Shown: piece by piece, positions 55,800-64,000 of the stretch
How the letters are laid out: the number at the start of each line of letters is the position of its first letter
How positions within the stretch are numbered: the first letter of the stretch is position 1
Assembly: GCA_964020085.1 (NCBI GenBank)
Contig: OZ026603.1
Span: 26,819,889 to 26,883,888, forward strand
Direction of reading: 5' to 3'
From: Micromussa lordhowensis
Lineage: Eukaryota > Cnidaria > Anthozoa > Scleractinia > Lobophylliidae
Length of the DNA: 64,000 nt
Notes under the pieces: model-generated
Told to the model about the DNA's origin: nothing
The model's input: only the letters and a program-made list of their open reading frames with translations
Databases searched by the model: none
Made by a program: the position numbers and the translations under genes

Positions 55800-56359
55800 G
55801 CCTGAAATGATAATGAATTAAAAATTGATACACATAAAATAAGAAAAAGGGAAGCGGATGTCAGTTTCAAAAACGGACTCTGCATTGCTGCGAGATTGTC
55901 TCAGTGTCACATGCCATTTGAGTCTGTCATTTTGTTATCTTTTTCTCAGGACTCCAGTTTAATAGCGATTTGTACATATTACTTCAAACATGAGAACCGC
56001 TGTGATTAACCTAGTATTAGTTGGGTCATTAATTAATTTATAGCTTTATCAAATTATCTATTAACATTCTATAACTGTTCTATATTATGGTACAAAATAG
56101 CCATTTTTTCGCAAAACCCGTATACGTAAGCAAACGCAGCCGTTTAAGGATCTGATTTAAGTCACTATGTACTAATCATAACAATACGAAACAAAGTAAA
56201 TACACGAAGATTGGTGTCTGTTTCTCTTAGTCTCTGCTGTCATACATGACACGAAAGAAAACTGCAAGTGCCCTTCATTCGTGGCTCAGTGGCTTCCTTC
56301 GTGTAATAAACATGAATCATCGCCAAACACCGCGTTCTTAAAAAACAGATTAAAAGGTC

Positions 56360-57210
56360 TCAAACAGAGGTTGTGAGCTCATTCGCGTCATCAAGAAGCA
56401 CTTCCTCAGACCCCACTCGCTCTTCGCTAAGAGTAATGTTGACGTAAGAACGCGCCGATTCCGACAGCATCTCCGACAAGGTGCAGCAAATTTCGGAGAA
56501 AGTCGGTCTTTCTTTCGGATCTAACTGCCAGCACGACTTCATTAAGTCATAGAGCTCGTCGGAGCAGTGGGCTGGTCTAGACATACGATATCCACAGAGG
56601 AGTTTCGTAAGCAGGAGATTGACAGGAACACAGGGATACGGGGATCCCCCGATGGTAATAATCTCCCATAGGAGGATCCCAAATGACCACACATCAGACC
56701 GAGTGGTGTAGATCTGATCTTGGATAGACTCTGGGGCCATCCATTTGATGGGAACTCGTCCCCCACCGGTCTTCACATATTGCCCGTCACCGTAGATATC
56801 TCGCGCCAAACCAAAATCCGCCACCTTGGCCTCGTATTCTTCTGTGAGAAGAACATTCCTAGCAGCAAGGTCACGGTGGACGAACTTCTTTTCAGCAATG
56901 TGGTGCATCCCACGTGCACAGTCTAGCGCAATCTTGAGTAAATCACGTGAGCTCAGCGTGGAAATGATGTTGACGTAGGTTTCGTCATCTGGGCGGCTCG
57001 CGCGCAAATAGTCGAGTAAATTACCACCTGACACGTACTCGGTAACTATGTACAGCGGTCCTGGTGTGGTACACGTACCCATTAGGCTGACGACATGTGG
57101 ATGTTGACCAATCTCTTTCATCATCTCCATCTCTTGAAGCAGATCCTTGTAATCGAAACGATCTGCATGCTCTTTGATCGTCTTCACCGCGACCTTCATC
57201 GGACCATCAT
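56360..57210 (-). CDS. RTK-2 last exon (kinase core and tail)
   Basis: 851 nt, acceptor ACTATCGCAG. It holds [41 protein letters not shown], a tail with SARSYVNITL and an acidic end, then TGA at 56362-56360. Confidence 0.95.
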
Positions 57211-60200
57211 CTGCGATAGTAATAAAATTGTGATCAGTACTGACAAATAGACTTGCAAGAAGGAGGTATTTTCACTTTTGAAAGTTACTGACCTAATTAC
57301 TGACCAGATTGTAGAAACCATTTCCCTAATTCCAGACCAAAGTTGTCAAAATCTTTACCCTGTTTCAGACCTGCTTTTAAAAGAGGTTCAAACGTTTTTC
57401 AACCCCACATCCTTCCTCGATGTTGGCTCAATCCCGCCAACCCCCACAATCAGAATGTTTCTTTCGATCCCGCCTGGTTCTGTTTTCATCCCACATTCCG
57501 CCGTCAATTTAAAACCATCCCTTATCCCACCAATAAAATTGAGAAAATCCCGCAGTATTTGTATCCACCCACAGTATTTGTATTCCGTATCCCGCCATTA
57601 AAATTCCCGTATCCCGCATCCCGCCAAGCCTATACGCTTTGTCGTACATTCCCCCAACCAGTGTGTAATAACCCCGCAACCACGCATCCACTCACCGGTT
57701 ATTAGGGTACCCTCCAGTACCATACCAAACTGTCCTTCGCCTATTTTCTGACCAATCACGAGATGATCCCGAGGGATCTCCCACTCATCAGTGTAATCAA
57801 CCGCACAGCTCGTGAAGGATCCTGCAAAAAAAAAAAATACTTCGTGTCAGTTATTTCATTATCTTAAGTAGTTGTGTATATAGAAGGTCTTACAAACGGC
57901 TTAGCCCTAAAAGGTCAGACAACGGGCAGGAAGCTGATTCTATGGCCATGCGCGCGCCAAGAGNNNNNNNNNNNNNNNNNNNNNNNNNNNNNNNNNNNNN
58001 NNNNNNNNNNNNNNNNNNNNNNNNNNNNNNNNNNNNNNNNNNNNNNNNNNNNNNNNNNNNNNNNNNNNNNNNNNNNNNNNNNNNNNNNNNNNNNNNNNNN
58101 NNNNNNNNNNNNNNNNNNNNNNNNNNNNNNNNNNNNNNNNNNNNNNNNNNNNNNNNNNNNNNNTAAATAGGTCTGCAATGCGTACATATATGTGTACCTA
58201 CTACTTTGTCGGTATTGAGGATAATGTAAGGATGCAAGGAAAATACCGAGTGATAATTCATTAAAAAAGTATGGGAATTGTCTTAATCCTCGTTGCTGAT
58301 TTTAGCAGCTAATGTCGTAATACATTGTTGACGCTTTGGATCCAATAGAAAATGCCGGTTCTTCTAGCTATAAGACGCAATAAAATCGTTTGGAGACTAC
58401 AACTTCTCACATTAAATACAAACAATAGCCTCTCCTTACCGAGCTCCAACAGATCTCTGTTCCCTCTGGACTCAGCGCCTCCGCTGTGTGTTCGAGTCCT
58501 CATTTCAATCAAGTCCTCAAGCCCAGGAATATATTGAGTATTGCTGTTGTTTTTCTGTTTCTTCTTCCTACGCATCAAGCAATTTAGCACCGCACCAATG
58601 ATCACCAGCAGGACTAAGCTGACAACGACTGCCACAGCAATAACAATGATATTTTGTGATTTATCGCCTGCCTTGCTGTCTGTTGCAGATGGTGTAGAGA
58701 TTGGCAAGGTCTCAAACGATTTCTCGTTGCTGTATCTGCTTGTGTTATATATGGAAAAGGCACCTACACAAATAAAATCAACGTAGATATTTTCATCTTC
58801 ACGGTCATCGCATGATCAATAATATAAATAATTTATAAATTATTATTTTTAGCACTGCCAACAGAATACTAGTATTAAAAGACAACAACAACAACGTCAT
58901 CCACAAAAAGTGAATATTTTAATAAATATTTTAATCATTTCGTAATCTCTTCCTTGTTGATGACCGTAGATATGCTAAACAAAAGATAGTCTCCTCCGCA
59001 GCCGTTATTAGGGTCGTCACGCAACGCTTCTCCCCCACTAAACGGCTGCTTAAACCCGAACCCCATTTGTTTCCCTTTGTTTTGAGTTCACGTGAAAATT
59101 ACAGAATGCACCAATCCCGCGTGGCCTATTGTTAGCTCTGAAACCAATCACGTATCAGTAGTTTGTCAATGACGTCGGTTTCCCGCGTAAATTCATCGTC
59201 TCCTTCGCGAGATGTTGCCAGACATCCCAGATATTTCCTATGGATCTAAGTCCAAAAAAAATAGTTCTGTTGATAATTTAAAGTGGGGATTTTGAACTTG
59301 GAAGACACCAAAATAAAGGCTTCTTCGAGCGACGTCACCATCAGTAGCCGATAGAACACGAGTTGTCATTGGACAATTAGTTTTGGCGCGACCGCCTCAG
59401 GAATATGTGAGGGATGTTGTGATTGGCTAATACGCGGAAACAAATGGGGTTCGGGTTTAAGCAGCCGTTAGTGGGGGAGACGCGTTGCGTGACGACCCTA
59501 ATAACGGCTGTGGAGGAGACTAAACAAAAGAATGATCAGCTTTGAAATCATATCAAATCAGTGAAACGCGCCATACTGATAGAAGTTTCCGCTTCTCCTA
59601 TTGTCTCTGGGTAAGATAAAACCTCCTGATTGTTTTTCATTGCCTTTCTTTTCATAAATTTCCATGTGAACTGAGCTTGCAGTTTCAGCGGGCGCCGTCT
59701 ACACTTCGCCGGAGAAATTTGAAAACGCAATAATCACCGCTCATTTTGGATTTGCGTTCGAGGAAAACTCTGTCAGGGAATTAAACCACATGATTGTGAT
59801 GTCGTCGTTTACTAAAAGCTCCGTTTTAAAATGTTTTCCGTCCACACTAAAACGCAAAGCCGGCGTTTTCAAATTCGTTCGGTTTGAAGAGCGTTTTCGA
59901 AAAGCTCCGTTTTCGTGACGGATTAGTGTGGACGGTAGGCCTAACCGTAGAAATAAAGCTGCGTTTTCAAATTTCTCCGGCGTAGCTGTGAACTCTGCTT
60001 AGGAACCTACCCACGCGAACTATGTAAGTTGAATCAGGTATCAAGTCTTTCAAATATGTCTTTGTTTCGTCAGGCTGTAATGCTTTTATCTCCCACTCCG
60101 TGCCATGAATTCCAAATCCTTTGTACTCCACTCTAAGCTCTCTTACTATGGACGTGTTCACAACACTCCACGTAACAGAGACTTCCGTGGGATTAATTTC

Positions 60201-61959
60201 TGTTACGCTGAGATCTGTTGGCTTGTCTGGTACAGGATAACACGTGACACCGTTCCCCGTGAAGCCCGTTAGACATGTGCAAGTATATGAGCCTTACATG
60301 AAGGGAAACAAAAAGCAACCGTTAATATCGTTGTACTGTCCAAATTCGAACACTCAGTACTGCATAGAAGCCTGAATGAGGTGTCGCTATAAATGAGATG
60401 GGGTGATAAGAAAAACAAGCCCCTGGGCTTCCTCCCCTCCCCCCGGATAAGTCAGTCGTTTAAGCTTCATGTAAAACAACTCAATCTTTCCAATTTTGAG
60501 CTTGTTTGTCGCAAGAGTGGTATCTAAGCAAGATCATGACTCGACTTTTCTAAACGCGCGCGACGCTTTCTCATTGGATATTATGAACAAAAAACCCTTT
60601 GAATTCCTCTCTTGATTAGGAGATTTATTCAAACGCGGAGCTAAGATTTCTAAAACTTATGTTGTATTTTGATCGTTGGCCATAAAAAGAAGAATTAACT
60701 AGAAAAACGGTTTGATTCTGAAACCGCAAACACTTTTCCTAAAGTGGTTGCCACCAGTATGTAACAGATGCAATCTTCTTTACGATGCAACCTTATTCGG
60801 TTTCTACACCGTAAACTAAAAACTAAAACCTATTGTAGTCATAAAAGCTAAAAACATGATCATAAAATGTTTATTTCAAATTAACAAAAACAAATACAGC
60901 CGCACGTATACTGGTTTTATAGAGACTGGCTTGGTCACAGTCCTACAGCTGATTCGATCTGTCGCATTGTCATTTAAACTTTGCAAAAAGCAATGTTTCA
61001 GTTTTGAATTTTACTCCAACGCGGCAGAAATTAGTGAAAGCTAATGGACTTCGCTTCCAGCCTCAGAAAATTATGTCCAAATAAAAACCCTGCTTCATTG
61101 ATTAAAAATATTTTATTCATATGTCGCAATTTTGTTGTGGAACCACCGGTGTGTCAGATATTAAATAAACGGCTAAAACGTCAACGGAAATTTATTGTAG
61201 TTGACAGTTTGTCCCGGAAAAACTGCGACAGCTTAGTATGTGGTGAAGTCAACGTAGGGGACTTGTCAAATGAAAGAACCTTATGTACCTGTAAAAAAAA
61301 CAAGTAAACAAACTGCTTTCTGTACAGATCGTATGAAGAGTAATTAAAACACCTGCTGGTTTTATATGATTCGAACGAAAAATTGAGTCTTACCTTCAAT
61401 TTCTAAACAAAAAGCTCAAATTGAATTCAGCTCAATTATTGTGATTTAATTTCAGCGCGCTTCAACTTTACGAAAAAATAAAAAGCAAAAGCCGCGGCAT
61501 TGCGAAATGTTTCCCGCAAGGTATTAAAAAACATGTAATTATTTCTTTTTTTTCAACGGAGTTTTACGTGAGCAGTTTTCAGTTTGCGAAACAGCAATAA
61601 AACTTCAGACTCAAAAAAAAAACCTGAGCAAACAATGAAAGCGCAGAATTTAACATATGATTTTTCGGTTTCAAAATTGATGTGGGCGAGATGACAATGC
61701 ACTTTCGTCTAGTTGAAGTTTAAACATTTAGAAATACTCAACTATTTTGCGCAATACAGCTTTTTGAATCCACGCAAATAAAACATCAAACTTGTCCGTT
61801 TCTTAATGAATTACACAGGTCTGTTTCGCGTTTCCTGGATGACAACACGTTCAAACAAAAAAAAATGACGTTCAGATAAAGATTTTGCACCCTCAAGCAA
61901 GGAACTTTAACTAGTTATGTACCTACCTTGTGAAGAATTAATATTGCATTTCCCCTTAT
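56360..61959 (-). CDS. Receptor tyrosine kinase with EGF and FN3 ectodomain (RTK-2), 5' partial
   Basis: Exons in coding order: 61959-61927, 60292-60011, 58763-58440, 57821-57696 and 57210-56360. All have GT-AG junctions and matching phases; 537 residues are visible. Order: EGF module (KGKCNINSSQ joined to GSYTCTCLTGFTGNGVTC), fibronectin III domain (about 30-115), stalk, transmembrane helix (about 143-166), RRKKKQ stop-transfer, juxtamembrane and kinase. The kinase has GEGQFG, VAVK Lys264, HRDLAARN Asp368, DFG Asp386 and two activation-loop tyrosines (DIYGDGQY). YVNI occurs at 333 and 510. It should be an active surface receptor. DEWEIPRDHL, exon phases and the kinase resemble RTK-1 closely, so the cytoplasmic parts are paralogous. 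The signal peptide and earlier ectodomain exons are not found. A retrotransposon lies upstream. Confidence 0.9.
57290..57640. repeat. ATCCCGCC-rich repeat in RTK-2 intron
   Basis: Repeated short motifs (ATCCCGCC, CCCGCAGTATTTGTAT, CCGTATCCCGC) suggest a degenerate tandem or transposon repeat. The 107-120-residue frames over it are not coding. Confidence 0.45.
57696..57821 (-). CDS. RTK-2 exon with juxtamembrane end and glycine-rich loop
   Basis: 126 nt, phase 1 to 1, pyrimidine-rich acceptor ending TGCAG, donor CG/GTGAGT. It encodes AVDYTDEWEIPRDHLVIGQK and GEGQFGMVLEGT. Confidence 0.93.
57964..58163. other. Assembly gap, 200 N
   Basis: Exactly 200 N in the RTK-2 intron between the membrane exon and the glycine-loop exon. 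Those exons join in phase, so a missing exon is possible but not required. Confidence 0.98.
58440..58763 (-). CDS. RTK-2 exon with stalk, transmembrane helix and juxtamembrane
   Basis: 324 nt, acceptor TTTGTGTAG, donor CG/GTAAGG. It encodes the Ser/Thr-rich stalk, IIVIAVAVVVSLVLLVIIG, RRKKKQ and a juxtamembrane segment ending DLLELG. Confidence 0.92.
58978..59531. mobile_element. Mutator-like MITE with ~90-bp terminal inverted repeats and 9-bp target duplication
   Basis: Element 58987-59522 (536 bp). The ends TAGTCTCCTCC and GGAGGAGACTA begin complementary arms of about 90 bp, covering GTCGTCACGCAACGC and CCCGAACCCCATTTGTTTCC. AACAAAAGA flanks both sides (58978-58986, 59523-59531). Long arms plus a 9-bp duplication is the Mutator pattern. 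No transposase. It lies in an RTK-2 intron. Confidence 0.85.
59690..59987. mobile_element. MITE family 1, copy 3
   Basis: Ends CGCCGGAGAAATTTGAAAAC and GTTTTCAAATTTCTCCGGCG are complementary. The interior has GTGTGGACGGTAGGCC. Its right end is about 23 bp from the RTK-2 fibronectin exon donor at 60010. Confidence 0.78.
60011..60292 (-). CDS. RTK-2 exon with second half of EGF and fibronectin III domain
   Basis: 282 nt. It starts by completing a Gly codon (GSYTCTCLTGFTGNGVTC), then has DKPTDLSVTEINPTEVSVTW and YLKDLIPDSTYIVRV, a normal FN3 pattern. Donor GTGG/GTAGGT. Confidence 0.9.
60293..61926 (-). other. RTK-2 intron
   Basis: AT-rich, without a supported exon. A 9-nt stretch near 61393-61401 has acceptor- and donor-like flanks, but inclusion would lengthen the EGF loop abnormally. 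Confidence 0.4.
61927..61959 (-). CDS. RTK-2 33-nt exon (first half of EGF)
   Basis: Acceptor TTTTCGATCAG, donor CAAG/GTAGGT. It encodes KGKCNINSSQ and ends one base into a Gly codon, which the exon at 60292 completes to give the EGF sequence C-x6-GSYTCTC. Phase and domain logic both support it. Confidence 0.75.
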
Positions 61960-62389
61960 CTGATCGAAAAAAGGACATGAAAAGCCACCGAACAGTAGCC
62001 AATTTTCCGTTTATGTGAAACAATTGATTAGATATCGCCTTGTAGCGGATTTTTATGAATCAAGAGGATATTAAAATACATTGAACTTCAAGAGGAGCCC
62101 CATGGGGGACTTTCCTTTTAAAGAGCGCTTTGATAAATCATTTAGCCTATCTCCTAAGCGTTTTGGAACAAATATCTGTCAAAAAGGTAACAGAAATATA
62201 TAAATTTTGATTTTCACGGAGGTAAAATCGAAAAATTCTGAACGCAACTAATTAGTCTAGTTATAGCAAGCTTCAAAGGGAATACGCAGAGGTGACAAAG
62301 TTGGTAACTTTCAGAAACTAATCTAGCAAAATAAAATTTCATAGATAAAGATCTTGCTCATTCTTTTGATTGCCACAAAGCTTCCTGCA

Positions 62390-63766
62390 TCTTATAAAAT
62401 TGAAGAAATTGAACCACACAATCTTGCTTAAAAAATTGGAACGGTACGGGATGCGGGGTGTTCCTCTCCAATTTTTTGCAAGCTATCTTACAAATAGACA
62501 GCAATATGTACAGATGGGAAATACAGTTTCATCAAAGCAAACAATGACGTGCGGAATTCCACAAGGGAGTTCCCTAGGTCCAGTATTATTTTTAATCTAT
62601 ATAAACGACTTACCGAACTGTTCCAGTGCCTTAACATTTAGAATATTTGCAGACGATACAAACGTCTTTGCCTCAGCCCGTGATCTGAAACTTCTCGAGA
62701 AAATAGTCAACTCTGAACTCAAAAAAGTGAAAATATGGTGTGATGTAAATAGACTGTCAATTAACTTCTCTAAAACAAACTTCATGATTATTAAATCGCA
62801 AAAGAAAAAAGATGATCAAGTAAATATCAGTGTTGAAAGTGCAGACGGTACAATAAATGCGCTGCAAAGGAAGCAAAAAATAAAGTATTTGGGTGTTTTG
62901 CTTGATGAAACGATCTCATTTAATCACCATATTTCATACATCTGTACAAGAATTGCGCGAAACAATGGTATTATATCTAAGCTGAGACATTATCTTACTC
63001 TTCTGCAAATGAAACAAATCTACTACAGCTTAATATATCCATATATCTCATATGCAATATTAGCATGGGGAAGTGCATACAAAACACATATTGATAAGAT
63101 ACAAACTAAACAAAATCATTCTGCTAGGCTTATTTTATTTGCCACCGCTTATGGTGAGCACACAGAAAGTGCACTTCCCCTGCTAAACCTATTAGATGTT
63201 CTCACGGTACATAATGTTTATAGATTTCAGATTCTAAAATTCACGTACCTTTGGCATAAAGGCCTTCTGCCAAAGCTGTTTTCAAACTATTTTCAATATG
63301 CTAGTAATGTACACAAATACAATACCAGGTATGCATCGAAACAAAACCTTTACGTAAAAAAAGTGCGAACCAATAAGGGAAAGCAAACAATCGGATATGC
63401 TGCGTGTATCATCTGGGATAAAGTTCCCTCAAATCTTAAGGAACTAAACATACACCAATTCTCGAAACAACTAAAACCTTATTTACTGTCAGAACAGCAT
63501 AATTAAACGCAACCTAATCATATACTCTTTCTTTCTTATTATATATTGTACACTTAAAACTGCTTCTTAGTAAAAATAGTTCCTATCTCAATTATTTTCA
63601 AACTTAAAAATCTGGAGAACTGGCTAGAAAATCCCAGGATTATTTCAGCTCCAGGCTTAATTGAGTACTAACAGAAAAGTTATTTATTTATTTTATTTAA
63701 CTTTATCAGCGTCAGCGTGTGTACTAGGCGAATAAAGGTGTGTTGTTGTTGTTGTTGTTGTTGTTG
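62390..63766 (+). mobile_element. 5'-truncated CR1/jockey-like non-LTR retrotransposon
   Basis: An open frame of about 370 codons to 63506 carries the reverse transcriptase palm: CGIPQGSSLGPVLFLIYIND, FADD in RIFADDTNVF, YLGVLLDE and the C-terminal region. The first RT motifs (before NHTILLKKLERYG) are missing, so this copy cannot move alone. A 3' UTR and a (TTG)n tail at 63742-63766 follow. No target duplication found. It lies antisense to and upstream of the known RTK-2 exons, so it may sit in an RTK-2 intron. Confidence 0.88.
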
Positions 63767-63970
63767 AAAACCTCGGCCACAATTGACCGGTTCCACATGA
63801 AATCTTTTATTTTTAATGGAGCAAAACTGACATATTGGCTCAGATGTGATGTCAGGAATTAAAATTCTTTTCAACATTTGATGACTGAAAAACCCGCAGC
63901 CTGTAAACTCGAAAAGAGGTAAATTATATTCCATTTGACCCGCTTGACACACAAAATTTTTATCATGGCG
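63767..63970 (-). other. Possible exon with PAN/apple-like pattern
   Basis: Minus-strand open frame with FRHDKNFVCQAGQMEYNLPL, then EFTGCGFFSHQMLKRI and PICQFC. The spacing of Cys, the HQMLKRI segment and a later CxxxC resembles a PAN domain, but cysteines expected downstream are out of place. Splice sites are weak. It could be an upstream RTK-2 ectodomain exon, part of another gene or a relic. Confidence 0.25.
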
Positions 63971-64000
63971 GAATAAACTGTATACCTATCTATGCTTCGC

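Larger units (their letters stand above)
54803..56359. other. Region between the convergent RTK genes
   Basis: Expected to hold the two 3' UTRs. Apart from the MITE at 55343-55496 nothing is recognisable. A TTTATT (AATAAA on minus) at 55794-55799 could end RTK-2. Confidence 0.4.

Noticed and set aside
57278..57705. 107- and 120-residue plus-strand open frames
   Set aside because: They cross a degenerate CCCGC-rich repeat antisense to an RTK-2 intron and share no features with proteins I know.
61393..61401. 9-nt microexon in RTK-2
   Set aside because: Acceptor and donor look good and phase is kept, but inclusion would insert three residues into an already long EGF loop; skipping gives a better EGF.

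Overview
The window looks like nuclear DNA from an anthozoan cnidarian, probably a stony coral or relative. It has AT-rich sequence, interrupted genes with consensus GT-AG splice sites, animal receptor families (Cys-loop channels and receptor tyrosine kinases, RTKs), dense short palindromic transposons and fixed 200-N assembly gaps. The phylum is inferred from gene and repeat style; I could not search a database.

Layout. (1) 428-7248, plus strand: a nicotinic acetylcholine receptor (nAChR) alpha-type subunit gene, missing only its first exon, which lies left of the window. (2) 7249-22725: about 15 kb without a recognisable gene, holding several palindromic elements. (3) 22826-35013, plus: a second, complete alpha-type nAChR gene of seven exons coding for 524 residues, with a 4.5-kb first intron. 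The two genes share exon sizes (45, 110 and 259 nt) and phases, so they are a head-to-tail duplicate pair. (4) 35014-44015: mostly repeats, plus a few weak orphan exon candidates. (5) 44016-46360, plus: a three-exon PAP2-superfamily membrane protein resembling AUR1-type sphingolipid synthases. (6) 46361-50748: no gene seen. (7) 50749-54514, plus: an RTK with signal peptide, leucine-rich repeats, EGF module, transmembrane helix and kinase. (8) 61959-56360, minus: a second RTK whose visible part is EGF, fibronectin III, transmembrane helix and kinase; its 5' end is not found. The two RTKs are tail to tail and share cytoplasmic gene structure but not ectodomains. (9) 62390-63766: a 5'-truncated CR1/jockey-like retrotransposon.

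How the genes relate. The nAChRs are predicted cation channels of the pentameric ligand-gated family. The first keeps the aromatic loop-C residues for acetylcholine-like ligands and the second does not. The RTKs are predicted surface receptors; both carry Tyr-x-Asn motifs in the kinase insert and just after the kinase domain. No operon-like link between these gene sets is implied.

The most interesting points are: the LRR-EGF RTK and its paralogue with a different ectodomain; a phase-neutral 30-nt microexon candidate in the first kinase; an orphan-like loop C in the second nAChR and a methionine at pore position 9' of the first; a LINE insertion whose target-site duplication copied a splice donor; and an old repeat carrying two younger insertions, each with its own target-site duplication.
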